From JAEUNJ01 sp052035955 (lineage in GTDB: Bacteria; Pseudomonadota; Gammaproteobacteria; Burkholderiales; Rhodocyclaceae): DNA of 59,080 nt. Position numbers and translations under genes: made by a program. The notes below the pieces were generated by a model. The model did no database searches. It was not told the origin of the DNA and saw nothing but the letters and a program-made list of their open reading frames with translations. Shown here piece by piece: positions 23,854 to 32,021 of this stretch; the first letter of the stretch is position 1; the number at the start of each line of letters is the position of its first letter. The stretch is from NCBI GenBank assembly GCA_052035955.1, contig JBPOHD010000078.1, forward strand, positions 1 to 59,080, read 5' to 3'.

Positions 23854-24855
23854 TCAGACGAAGCGGTCGAAATGGATGCGATCGAAAGCCACCCGGTGTT
23901 GCACCATCAGCAGGTTCTGGACGGCCTCGATCATGGGCGGCGGGCCGGCGAAATAGATCTCCCGCTCGGTCAGGCGGTCGCCCAGGCGGCGCTCGACCTC
24001 GTCGTGGACGAAGCCCCGGGCGCCCTGCCAGGCTTCGTCCGGCGCCTCGGACAGCACCTCGTGCAGCCGCAGGCGGTCGCCGTACCCGGGCAGGCCGGCG
24101 AGCAGCTCCCCGGCGCAGAGGTCGGCGGCGGTCCGCGCCCCGAAGAAGAAATCCACCTCGCTGTCCGGGCGGGCGGCGGCGGCCCGGGCGACGGACAGCA
24201 TGGGCGCCAGCCCCGAGCCGCCGGCGATGCAGACGATGGGCCGGCCGGCCTCCGCCCGGAACCAGGCGCCGCCATAGGGCCCGTCCAGGGACAGCTCGGC
24301 GCCCAGGGGGATGCCGTCCACCAGGGCGTGGCTGCCGCGGCCGCCGGCGGTGCGGCGGACGATGAACTGCCAGGTCCCCGCCTCGTTGGGCAGGTTGCTC
24401 ATGGAATAGGCGCGCGGCCCGGTGACGCCGGGCAGGTCGAAGAGGGCGTACTGGCCGGGCAGGAAGTCGGCCGGGCCGGCGGCCCTGAACTCGATCTCCG
24501 CCATGTCGTGGGTCAGCATGCGGCGGCCGGTGAGCCGGGCGATCCGGCGCGCGGGGGCGATCTGCGGCAGGCAGGCGGCGTCGCAGCGGACGCGGATGGT
24601 GCAGTCCGTCAGGGGCCGGCTCTGGCAGGCCAGGCGCTTGCCGCGCCGGCGGTCCCGCTCGCCCAGCCCGGGGGCGGCGTCCCAGAGGGTTTCCATCTCC
24701 CCTTCGAGCAGGTCGAAGCGGCAGGCGCCGCAACCGCCGACGCTGCATTCGTGGGGAAAGGCGATGCCGGCCCGCAGGGCCGCGCGGAGCAGGTTGTCGG
24801 CCCCGTCGGCCTGGGTGAATTCGGCGCCGCCTTCGATGCGTATGGTATGTGTCAT
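23854..24855 (-). CDS. tmoF: Toluene monooxygenase NADH:ferredoxin oxidoreductase (TmoF-like)
   Basis: A 333-residue iron-sulfur flavoprotein that carries electrons from NADH to the Rieske ferredoxin. An N-terminal plant-type [2Fe-2S] domain has CSVGGCGAC and a fourth cysteine in LACQS. The FAD-binding motif is RAYSMSNLP and the NAD-binding part shows GGSGLAPM, FFGAR and YFAGPPPMIEA. This is the normal size and order for TmoF/TbuC. ATG 24855 gives the conserved short N-terminus; the upstream in-frame extension runs through tmoE. Last gene of the operon. Confidence 0.93.
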   Translation of the reverse strand: MTHTIRIEGGAEFTQADGADNLLRAALRAGIAFPHECSVGGCGACRFDLLEGEMETLWDAAPGLGERDRRRGKRLACQSRPLTDCTIRVRCDAACLPQIAPARRIARLTGRRMLTHDMAEIEFRAAGPADFLPGQYALFDLPGVTGPRAYSMSNLPNEAGTWQFIVRRTAGGRGSHALVDGIPLGAELSLDGPYGGAWFRAEAGRPIVCIAGGSGLAPMLSVARAAAARPDSEVDFFFGARTAADLCAGELLAGLPGYGDRLRLHEVLSEAPDEAWQGARGFVHDEVERRLGDRLTEREIYFAGPPPMIEAVQNLLMVQHRVAFDRIHFDRFV

Positions 24856-24911
24856 GCGGTGTGCTCCGGCATGGGGAGGCAGGCGCCTCCCCATGCCCCG
24901 GCGGCCGGGCC

Positions 24912-25898
24912 TTACAGGCCCAGCCCGGCGCGGAACTCGCGCGTCGCGGCCCGGGCCGCCGCGCCGGCACCCGGGGAATCGGGCAGCACCGCGCAGTAGG
25001 CGTCGATGGCGGCATCCGCCAGGGGCTCCCACTTGGCCACCCAGTTCTTCAGCACCTCCCGGTTGCCTTCCGTCTCCAGGCACATCTTCACCAGGGCGGC
25101 TGCCCAGCGCCGGTGCCGCTGGGCGTCCAGGAGCTGGGCGTCGGTGAGCATGCCGAGCAGGGTGTCGCCGTTGTGGCGGCCCGCCTGGCCGAGGGCCCGC
25201 AGCACGGTCTCCTCGACCGCCGGCCGGACCACGAGGCTGAAGGCGACGAAGCACTCGCCCCAGTCGAAGGCCACCAGGGCCTTCTCGACCAGTTCCCGGA
25301 AGCCCTGCCAGGCGGCGTCCTGTTCCCAGTAGGCGCGCTCGTCCGTGCCCAGGCCGATGTCGCCGAAGGTCTTGGAGAGCTCCCTGGTGCGGTAGGCCGT
25401 GTGGGTCAGCCAGCGCAGGGAGTCGGCGGTCTGGTAGGCGGCGCAGTTGGAGATGGTGGAGGCCGGGGCGATCTGCGTCAGGTAGGCGGAGGCCATCTGC
25501 ATGGCATGGAACACGTAGCGGGAGGGCGCGTAGAGGCGGGCCAGGGTGCCGGCCCAGGTGCGCTCCAGCATGCTGTCGTGGCCGCGCTCGGAGAGCTGGT
25601 CGAAGAGGCCGTGGAGGTAGGTCTCCTGGCCGTCCTGCATCATGTTGTAGGTGCGATAGACGATCTCGTCCGGATCGCGGAAGGCGTTCCAGTCGGCGTG
25701 CTTCAGGGGGCAGGCGTTGCGGTACTGCTTGAACCAGAGCGCCATGGCGAAGTTGGGGTCCAGCTCGAAGGGCGCCTCCGGATTGTCGGTCGTGTAGTGC
25801 AGGTTGGTGGAGACGATCTCGTATTCGCTGGGCTTGCGGCGGCGGGCCGCCAGGTGGCTCCAGGTCTTCAGGGGCTTGAGGATTTCGGGTTGGTTCAT
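24912..25898 (-). CDS. tmoE: Toluene monooxygenase hydroxylase beta subunit (TmoE-like)
   Basis: A 328-residue non-catalytic beta subunit of the (alpha-beta-gamma)2 diiron hydroxylase, with a ferritin-like fold and the family wording KTWSHLAARRRKPSEYEIVSTNL near the start. It lacks the carboxylate/His diiron set, as expected. It packs against the alpha subunit (26879-28384). It follows the effector gene by 13 bp. Confidence 0.93.
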   Translation of the reverse strand: MNQPEILKPLKTWSHLAARRRKPSEYEIVSTNLHYTTDNPEAPFELDPNFAMALWFKQYRNACPLKHADWNAFRDPDEIVYRTYNMMQDGQETYLHGLFDQLSERGHDSMLERTWAGTLARLYAPSRYVFHAMQMASAYLTQIAPASTISNCAAYQTADSLRWLTHTAYRTRELSKTFGDIGLGTDERAYWEQDAAWQGFRELVEKALVAFDWGECFVAFSLVVRPAVEETVLRALGQAGRHNGDTLLGMLTDAQLLDAQRHRRWAAALVKMCLETEGNREVLKNWVAKWEPLADAAIDAYCAVLPDSPGAGAAARAATREFRAGLGL

Positions 25899-25911
25899 CG
25901 CTGCATCTCCC

Positions 25912-26226
25912 TCAAAGGGTTTTCTCGTAGTAGAAGCGGACGTAGTCGTCCGTGGTCTCGATGCGGCCGGCGAAGGAGCCGAGGTTGACCTCCAGCTCCG
26001 ACATGCGGAAGGGCCGGCCGAGGGTGCGCTCCAGGGTCTCCCGGCGCAGGATCAGCTCGCCCTCCGTGTCGATGCGGACATAGGCGGTCTTGTCGTCCAC
26101 CCGGATGGTCTTGCCCGGGTTGTCCTCCTGGGCCGCCTCGATGACGCCTTCGGTGATCTCGCTGGTCCGCAGGACCGGGCCGACCCGGTTGTTGCGGTAG
26201 GCATCGGCGGTTTTCTGAATGCTCAC
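25912..26226 (-). CDS. tmoD: Toluene monooxygenase effector/coupling protein (TmoD-like)
   Basis: A 104-residue cofactor-free regulatory protein (MmoB/DmpM/TmoD family) that docks over the diiron site and is needed for turnover and regiospecificity. The recognisable core is NRVGPVLRTSEITEGVIEA, then DDKTAYVRIDTEGELILRR. It overlaps nothing and sits 18 bp after the Rieske gene, with a GGAGGAA-type ribosome-binding site (upstream AAGGAGGAAC). Confidence 0.93.
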   Translation of the reverse strand: MSIQKTADAYRNNRVGPVLRTSEITEGVIEAAQEDNPGKTIRVDDKTAYVRIDTEGELILRRETLERTLGRPFRMSELEVNLGSFAGRIETTDDYVRFYYEKTL

Positions 26227-26244
26227 TATGTGTTCCTCCTTGGT

Positions 26245-26580
26245 TCAGGCGTGGGCGAAGAGCGGTTGCACGCCTTCGGTATCCACCAGGATTGCGTCGC
26301 CCTCGAGCTTGACCGGGTAGCGGGCCAGCTTGCAGTTGCCGGGATTGATGCCTTCGCCCGAGCTGCCGTCGAAGGTCCATTGATGGGCGCGGCACATCAC
26401 GACGCGTCCGTCGAACTTGCCTTCGGCCAGCGGGATGTCCTGGTGCGGACAGACCGCCTGGAAGGCTTGTACCTCGCCGCCTTCCGGCCATACGAGCAGG
26501 ACGTCGTGGCCGTCGGCCTCGACCTCCAGCATGTCGCCCTCCCAGAGTTCGTCGAGGGTGCTGACTTTGCGGAATGCCAT
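26245..26580 (-). CDS. tmoC: Rieske [2Fe-2S] ferredoxin of the toluene monooxygenase (TmoC-like)
   Basis: A 111-residue soluble Rieske protein. Ligand motifs are CPHQ and CRAHQW, 16 residues apart: the C-x-H ... C-x2-H set of T4MO-type ferredoxins. It carries electrons from the reductase to the hydroxylase. ATG 26580 (MAFRKV) is chosen over the in-frame upstream ATG 26649, which would overlap the gamma-subunit gene. The spacing to tmoB is 8 bp. Having a Rieske protein separates this four-component toluene monooxygenase type from the phenol hydroxylases (DmpKLMNOP), which lack it. Confidence 0.94.
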   Translation of the reverse strand: MAFRKVSTLDELWEGDMLEVEADGHDVLLVWPEGGEVQAFQAVCPHQDIPLAEGKFDGRVVMCRAHQWTFDGSSGEGINPGNCKLARYPVKLEGDAILVDTEGVQPLFAHA

Positions 26581-26588
26581 GGTGCCCC

Positions 26589-26852
26589 TCACGCAGGGTC
26601 CGTGAAGATGAACTCGAGGCACTCCATCGGCTTGATGTCGGTCTCGCACAGCTTGCTCTGCCGCGGGAAGAAGTCCGCGGCACCCTGGCGGCGCACGCGG
26701 ACGACCTTCCCCGGCTGCGCCTTGACGCGCCGGCCGACGGAATGGTGCGCGGCGGCGGCGGCCACCTCGTCCATGGTGTTGTCGGTATCGACCGGCAGCA
26801 GTTGCAGGACGAAGTCGTACTGGAAGTTGGAAATCAACGGAAACAGGGCCAT
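26589..26852 (-). CDS. tmoB: Toluene monooxygenase hydroxylase gamma subunit (TmoB-like)
   Basis: An 87-residue small subunit with a ubiquitin-like fold by family (FQYDFVLQLLPVDTDNTMDEVAAAAAHHSVG, ending MECLEFIFTD). ATG 26852 gives the conserved MALFPLISNF start. It lies between alpha (26 bp upstream) and the Rieske gene, as in tmoABCDEF and tbuA1UBVA2C. Confidence 0.92.
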   Translation of the reverse strand: MALFPLISNFQYDFVLQLLPVDTDNTMDEVAAAAAHHSVGRRVKAQPGKVVRVRRQGAADFFPRQSKLCETDIKPMECLEFIFTDPA

Positions 26853-26878
26853 GGAAGTTTCTCCTTTCGCGCGCCGAC

Positions 26879-28384
26879 TCAGGCGGCCTTCTTCTGGTAG
26901 GGGTTGTTGCGATAGGCCTCGGCCCAGGCGTAGTTGTGGGCGTCGTCGCCGATCTCGCCGGGGGCCAGGTTCATGTACTGCAGGGCGCCCATCAGGTTCG
27001 GCGGCTGGATCTGTCCGGCCAGGAAGCGGTCCACCAGGGTCAGGTGGTCGCGGTAGCGGACGGGGTCCTGCTCGAAGATCCAGCGGTCGATCTCGGAGTT
27101 GAAGTGGTAGAGGCGGCCCTGGTATTCGAGGGGGTAGTCGCGCACGTTCCAGCCGTCGCCCGGGATGGCGCAGATGGGGATCTGGCTCATGTTGCAGACG
27201 ATGGGCAGGGTCTCCGGGAAGGTCAGCTCCGGCTTGCCTGAGAGCAGGTTGTCGATGATGACGTCCCAGGCCTTGCCGAAGGTGTCGTTCCAGCCGGGAT
27301 ACTTCTCCTCCAGCCAGTCGCGGCACTCGGGCGTCATGCCGGCGGCCTGGTTCCACCACAGGGTCGGGCGCCAGAACCAGAGGCCCATCTGGTAGGCGTG
27401 GTGCTGGTAGTCGAACTCGGCGATCATCTTCTCCCAGTACCAGGGCAGGTCCAGGCCGAGGTCGATCAGGGTGCGCTCGAACTGGCCGACGATCCACTCC
27501 TGCATGAACTCCTTGAAGGACTGCTTGCGGTGGGAGAGCGGCGTGTTGTAGTCCATCGAGGTGCCGGTGAGCAGGCTGAAGAGCCGCCAGGCGCGGGCGA
27601 TGGCGATGTCCACCAGCTTCTGCGCCTCGGCCTTCTGGCCGTTGGCGATCATCACCTGCAGGGCCGGGCCGCCGATCTGGGCATGGCGCGACTCGTCGGT
27701 CTGGATGCTGGAGATCAGGCTGGAGAAGGTGTAGTCGCCGGCCTCGGCCGCATCCGCCGCCAGGCCCAGGAACTGCATGTTGGTGAAGCCGGTCTCGAAG
27801 GCGAAGGTGAGCATGACGGCGATGTCGGTGGCGCTGCGGGCCATGAACAGGTCGTCGAAGGTGTGGCGGGCGGCGATGGCGCCCCACTCGTTGGTGTGGT
27901 AGGCCTTGTGGGCCCAGTCGAACTGGCGGTCCTTCTTGCAGTGCTCGTGGGGGAAGTAGAGCTGCAACTGGCCGTGGCGGTTCTCGTCCATCATGCCGAA
28001 GGTGGCCATGTTGCGCATGCCGGGGGCGCGGCCGAAGCGCACCATGCGGGCCTCGGCGCTCATGGCGGCGTATTCGCCCAGCGCGATGGCGCCGTAGTGG
28101 GCCTTGAGGATGGACAGCCAGCCCGGATCGGCGTTCTCGAACATCTCGCTGCGCTCCAGGGCGGCCTTCACCGAATAGGCGCCGGCGTCCTTCTCGCGCT
28201 GGATGCGCACGTATTCGGGATACGAGGTCTTGTAGGGCTCGTCGTAGACCTCCCACTTCTCCATCGGGACGCCCTTGGCGCCGGTCATGACATCTGGGAA
28301 CAGTTCCGCGTCGGTGACGTACTTGGCCGTCCAGTTGGTGGCCCGCGCGATGTCGTACCACTCGCTGCGTTCGAGAATTGCCAT
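26879..28384 (-). CDS. tmoA: Toluene monooxygenase hydroxylase alpha subunit (TmoA-like)
   Basis: A 501-residue catalytic diiron subunit. All six iron ligands fall at T4moH positions: E104, E134, H137, E197, E231 and H234 (ALGEYAA, DENRHGQ, FAFETGF, DESRHAQ). T201, I100, G103, A107, Q141 and F205, which line the pocket in characterised homologues, are also present; G103 is shared with T4MO, while ToMO has E103 (from memory). It inserts one O atom into toluene, benzene or phenol. Lead gene of the operon, with ribosome-binding site AAGGAGGAAG before ATG 28384 and a sigma-54 promoter about 70 bp upstream. Regiospecificity cannot be read from sequence alone. Confidence 0.95.
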   Translation of the reverse strand: MAILERSEWYDIARATNWTAKYVTDAELFPDVMTGAKGVPMEKWEVYDEPYKTSYPEYVRIQREKDAGAYSVKAALERSEMFENADPGWLSILKAHYGAIALGEYAAMSAEARMVRFGRAPGMRNMATFGMMDENRHGQLQLYFPHEHCKKDRQFDWAHKAYHTNEWGAIAARHTFDDLFMARSATDIAVMLTFAFETGFTNMQFLGLAADAAEAGDYTFSSLISSIQTDESRHAQIGGPALQVMIANGQKAEAQKLVDIAIARAWRLFSLLTGTSMDYNTPLSHRKQSFKEFMQEWIVGQFERTLIDLGLDLPWYWEKMIAEFDYQHHAYQMGLWFWRPTLWWNQAAGMTPECRDWLEEKYPGWNDTFGKAWDVIIDNLLSGKPELTFPETLPIVCNMSQIPICAIPGDGWNVRDYPLEYQGRLYHFNSEIDRWIFEQDPVRYRDHLTLVDRFLAGQIQPPNLMGALQYMNLAPGEIGDDAHNYAWAEAYRNNPYQKKAA

Positions 28385-28452
28385 TTCTTCCTCCTTGGTT
28401 TCCTCGTTGGTCGAAGACCGCTGCCTGGGGGCAGCCGGTTCGGACCCTTAAG

Positions 28453-28466
28453 GCAAGGCCTGTGCC
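28453..28466 (-). promoter_or_regulatory. Sigma-54 (-24/-12) promoter of the monooxygenase operon
   Basis: Minus-strand GGCAC-AGGCC-TTGC: GG and GC elements at exact 10-base spacing, close to the consensus TGGCAC-N5-TTGC. The start would be near 28441, leaving a leader of about 57 bases before tmoA. It fits the NtrC-family activator gene at 21809-23575. Confidence 0.85.
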
Positions 28467-28604
28467 TGTCGATCGGCGGGCGGGATTTGTTGCAATGCGC
28501 AAGGCCCCGCCGGGCACTGGCGGCGCGGGATGCGGCGGCATCGGCGGCCGGCGGCTTGTGCGATGGCACAAACCCTTGCGACCTCATATGTTGATGCTTT
28601 GCTT

Positions 28605-28637
28605 AATTTTCGATCCGGCGCCGCCGGATCGAAATTT
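28605..28637. promoter_or_regulatory. Candidate upstream activator site: palindrome
   Basis: TTTCGATCCGGC (28608-28619), spacer GCC, GCCGGATCGAAA (28623-28634): 12-bp perfect arms, extendable to 28605-28637 with one mismatch. It is centred about 180 bp upstream of the predicted start, a usual distance for XylR/DmpR sites. The sequence differs from the TTGATCAATTGATCAA-type DmpR site, so its binding by this activator is inferred. Confidence 0.55.
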
Positions 28638-29019
28638 GACTATTTGGTGAAAATCTCGAGAACGAGGGGCAGACGTCCGCGCCGTCGGGAGGAATGCCGG
28701 ACTCCGGCGACCTCCGGGCCGCGGGTTGCGCGCGGCCATGGCGCCATCCGCCGGCCGCCGATGCGCGTGTTCCGGCCGAGGACCGGGCCGGCCTGTCGCG
28801 GCGGTCCGGCGGCCCCGGAACGGTGAGGGGAACCGGGGCCGGCCTGGCCGGGGGGCGAGCGGAGTGCGCCGGGCACCGGCGCGGGCATTGGGCGCCTCCC
28901 GTTTCCCGTCGTTACGTTTCGATCACATTTGCCCGTATCGGCGCTAAGCTACATGGGGACCGGGCTGCGTGACGCCGGGGCAGCGATATCCGGTGCACCT
29001 TCCGTTTCCGGCCGAGCTC

Positions 29020-31989
29020 ATGAACACCAATCGAACCGCCGCCTGGAATCTCGTCTGGAGCCTGATCATCGTCGGCACCACGGCGGTCGGCTGCGCCTAC
29101 TACTGGTTCTCGCTGACCGCCGCCCAGGACGCCGAGGCGTCCGCCGCGCGCCTGCGGGTCGAGCAGCGGGCGGCCCAGCTCGAGGAAGCCGTGGCGCAGC
29201 AACTGGACGCGGTGCTGCGCAGCGCCGACACGGCCCTGCAGCACCTGCGGGCGACCTATGTCCACGACCGGCGGGGCTTCGACCGGGCGGCCCAGGACGT
29301 GCTCGCCACCTACCCGAAGGGAATGCTCCAGTTCATCACCGTCTTCGGCCCGGACGGCTACCTGGCCTACTCCTCGACCCCGAGCGGCGGACGCCTGTAT
29401 TTCGGCGACCGGGAGCATTTCCGGGTACACGCCGACGGCGACAAGGACGGGGTCTTCATCAGCAAGCCCATCGTCGGCCGCATCGCCGGCGTTCCCCTGG
29501 TCCAGCTGACCCGACCCATCCGGGAGGACGGGAAATTCCGCGGCGTGGTCGGCATCCCCCTGCGGCCCGACTACCTGTCCGACAAGCTGGGCCTGCTGCG
29601 GGTCGCTGAGGCCGACACCCTGACCGTCTTGCGCCTGGACGGGTCCATCATCGCCCGCAGCCACCGCCTGGAGGAGGCATTGACGATGCGGGTGCCGGCG
29701 GACCGGCCGTTCATGTCGGCCAAGCCGGGCGAACGCGGGCAGTTCCGCAGCGTCTCGACGGTGGACAAGGTGCCGCTGCTGTTCTCGTGGCGGCGCCTGG
29801 AGGCCTGGCCGCTGGTTGCCGTCGCGGCGATCAACGAGGAGGCGGAACTGGCGCCCCTGGCCCGGGGCCAGGTCGTGGCGCGGGAAAGGACGGCCCTCGT
29901 CCTGGCGCTGGTGCTGGCCTTCGCCCTCGGCCTGACGGCCCTGGTGGTGCGCATCAACGGCAAGAACGCCGAACTCGCCGAGAGCGAGCGCCGTTTCCGC
30001 GCCGCCATCGAGGCCTCCCCGGTACCGATGGCGCTCAACGACGATGCGCAGAAGATCGTCTATCTGAATTCCGCCTTCAAACGGGCCTTCGGGTACGGCC
30101 TGACGGAGATTCCGACCGTCGCCGAGTGGTGGTCCAGGGCCTGCCCCGATCCCGACTACCGGCGCCAGGTGATGGACCGGTGGGAGGAGCACCTGGACAG
30201 GGCCCGGGCCTCGAACATGCCCGCGGAGCCCCTGGAAGTGCGGATCCGCGGCATGGGCGGCGACCAGAGGACGGCACTGGTCTCCGCCGCCCCCCTGGGG
30301 GCGTTCTCGGCCGGTTTGCACCTGGTCACCCTGTTCGACATCACCGCCCGCATCGAGGCGGAGGAATCCGCCGGCAAGGCCGACCGGCTGCTGCAGGAAG
30401 CCATCGAGAGCGTCGCCATCGGATTCACGATCTACGACGAGCAGGATCGCCTCGTCACCTGCAACGAGGCCTACCGGAACTTCTACGGGACCAGCCGCGA
30501 CCTCATCGTGCCGGGCAGGACCTTCGAGGAGATCGTCCGCAAGGGGGCGGAGCGTGGGCAATACCGGGAGGCCATCGGCCACGTCGACGACTGGGTGCGC
30601 AAGCGTGTCGCGAAGCACCAGTCGGCCGACGGCAGCCTCGTCGAGCAGCAACTCGACGACGGCCGCTGGCTGCTGATCGTCGAATACCGCACCCCCAGCG
30701 GCTACATCGTCGGCAACCGGATCGACATCACGCAGCGCAAGCAGGCCGAGGCGGAGCTGGACAAGTTCCGCCACCACCTGGAGACCCTGGTCGCCGAACG
30801 GACCTCCGCCCTGTCGATCGCCAAGGAGGCGGCCGAGGCGGCCAATCGCGCCAAGACCGCCTTCCTGGCCAACATGAGCCACGAATTGCGCACGCCCATG
30901 AACGCCATCATGGGCATGACCTCCCTCGCCCTGCGCCGCGCCACGGACCCGAGGCAGACGGAACAGCTGAACACCGTCGTCCGCGCCTCCCAGAACCTGC
31001 TGGGCATCATCAGCGACGTCCTCGACGTCTCCAGGATCGAGGCCGAGAAACTCACGCTGGAAAGCATCGAATTCCGCCTGGGAAGCATCCTGGAGAACCT
31101 GAACAGCCTGATCGGGCCGAAAGTGGCGGAACAGGGCCTGGTGCTGGAGATCGCCCTGCCCCCCGAACTGGCGGCCCTGCCGGTGCGCGGCGATCCCCTG
31201 CGGCTCGGCCAGGTCCTGCTGAACCTGGCCGGCAATGCGGTCAAGTTCACGGCCGAGGGAAGGATCGTGGTCCGCGTGTCGGTCGCCGAGGAAGGCAGCG
31301 AGGACATCCTGGTCCGCTTCGACGTCACCGACACGGGGATCGGGATCGCGGCCGAGGACCTGCCCCGCCTGTTCCGGATGTTCAGCCAGGCCGACGGCTC
31401 CACGACGCGGAAATACGGCGGCACGGGCCTGGGACTGGCGATCAGCAAACGCCTCGCCGAGATGATGGGCGGCCGGATGGCGGTCGAGAGCGAGCCGGGC
31501 AAGGGCAGCAATTTCTGGTTCACGGTCCGGCTCGGGAAGCTCCGCGGCGCCCCGGCGCGGGGGGCGGACCGGACGGAGGACGGGGCGGCCCGGATACGGG
31601 AACGGCATGCCGGCGCGCTCGTCCTGCTGGTGGAGGACGAGCCGGTGAACCAGGAGGTTTCCCGCGAACTGCTGGAGGAGGCGGGCCTGCGCGTGGACGT
31701 GGCGGGGAACGGCCGGGAGGCGGTGGACCGGGTGATGACGACGTCCTACCGCCTGATCCTCATGGACCTGCGGATGCCGGTCATGGACGGCATCGCGGCG
31801 ACCCGGGCGATCCGCCGCCTGCCCCTCGGGGCGACGGTGCCCATCCTGGCGACGACCGCCAATGCCTTTGCCGAGGACAGGGAACAGTGCTTCGCGGCGG
31901 GCATGGACGGCTTCGTGGCGAAGCCCTTCATTCCCGAGGCCCTCTACTCGGCAGTCCTGGAACTGCTGTCGTCCCGGCCGGCCGCCTGA
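29020..31989 (+). CDS. Cache-PAS hybrid sensor histidine kinase
   Basis: A 989-residue kinase. A first membrane segment (about residues 10-30), a periplasmic dCache-type domain (FDRAAQDVLATYPKG, YFGDREHFRVH, GRIAGVPLVQLTRPI), a second membrane segment (about 290-315), two PAS domains, HisKA (NMSHELRTPMNAIMG), HATPase (NAVKFTAEG, DTGIGIA, GGTGLGLAI) and a receiver (VEDEPVNQEV, LILMDLRMPVMDG, AKPF). No output domain. ATG 29020 directly precedes the hydrophobic segment; the longer in-frame start is 28969. It is divergent from the monooxygenase operon and shares its control region. The HisKA-REC part is paralogous to the kinase at 18463-21537. Confidence 0.88.
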   Translation: MNTNRTAAWNLVWSLIIVGTTAVGCAYYWFSLTAAQDAEASAARLRVEQRAAQLEEAVAQQLDAVLRSADTALQHLRATYVHDRRGFDRAAQDVLATYPKGMLQFITVFGPDGYLAYSSTPSGGRLYFGDREHFRVHADGDKDGVFISKPIVGRIAGVPLVQLTRPIREDGKFRGVVGIPLRPDYLSDKLGLLRVAEADTLTVLRLDGSIIARSHRLEEALTMRVPADRPFMSAKPGERGQFRSVSTVDKVPLLFSWRRLEAWPLVAVAAINEEAELAPLARGQVVARERTALVLALVLAFALGLTALVVRINGKNAELAESERRFRAAIEASPVPMALNDDAQKIVYLNSAFKRAFGYGLTEIPTVAEWWSRACPDPDYRRQVMDRWEEHLDRARASNMPAEPLEVRIRGMGGDQRTALVSAAPLGAFSAGLHLVTLFDITARIEAEESAGKADRLLQEAIESVAIGFTIYDEQDRLVTCNEAYRNFYGTSRDLIVPGRTFEEIVRKGAERGQYREAIGHVDDWVRKRVAKHQSADGSLVEQQLDDGRWLLIVEYRTPSGYIVGNRIDITQRKQAEAELDKFRHHLETLVAERTSALSIAKEAAEAANRAKTAFLANMSHELRTPMNAIMGMTSLALRRATDPRQTEQLNTVVRASQNLLGIISDVLDVSRIEAEKLTLESIEFRLGSILENLNSLIGPKVAEQGLVLEIALPPELAALPVRGDPLRLGQVLLNLAGNAVKFTAEGRIVVRVSVAEEGSEDILVRFDVTDTGIGIAAEDLPRLFRMFSQADGSTTRKYGGTGLGLAISKRLAEMMGGRMAVESEPGKGSNFWFTVRLGKLRGAPARGADRTEDGAARIRERHAGALVLLVEDEPVNQEVSRELLEEAGLRVDVAGNGREAVDRVMTTSYRLILMDLRMPVMDGIAATRAIRRLPLGATVPILATTANAFAEDREQCFAAGMDGFVAKPFIPEALYSAVLELLSSRPAA

Positions 31990-32018
31990 GCGGCCGCCGG
32001 GCGCCGCGGGCGCCGCTC
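31988..32018. terminator. GC-rich hairpin between convergent kinase and chemoreceptor genes
   Basis: GAGCGGC-(c)-GCC pairs with GGC-GCCGCTC, a 10-bp stem with one bulge, filling the 32-bp gap between two convergent stops. No T-run is seen. Confidence 0.4.
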
Positions 32019-32021
32019 GCC

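Noticed and set aside
21794..23956. 720-codon plus-strand frame over the sigma-54 activator
   Set aside because: Shadow of the activator, whose AAA+ motifs fix the minus strand as coding.
23854..28384. Phenol hydroxylase (DmpKLMNOP type) as identity of the monooxygenase
   Set aside because: The operon has a Rieske ferredoxin and the A-B-C-D-E-F gene order with T4moH ligand numbering; phenol hydroxylases lack the Rieske protein.
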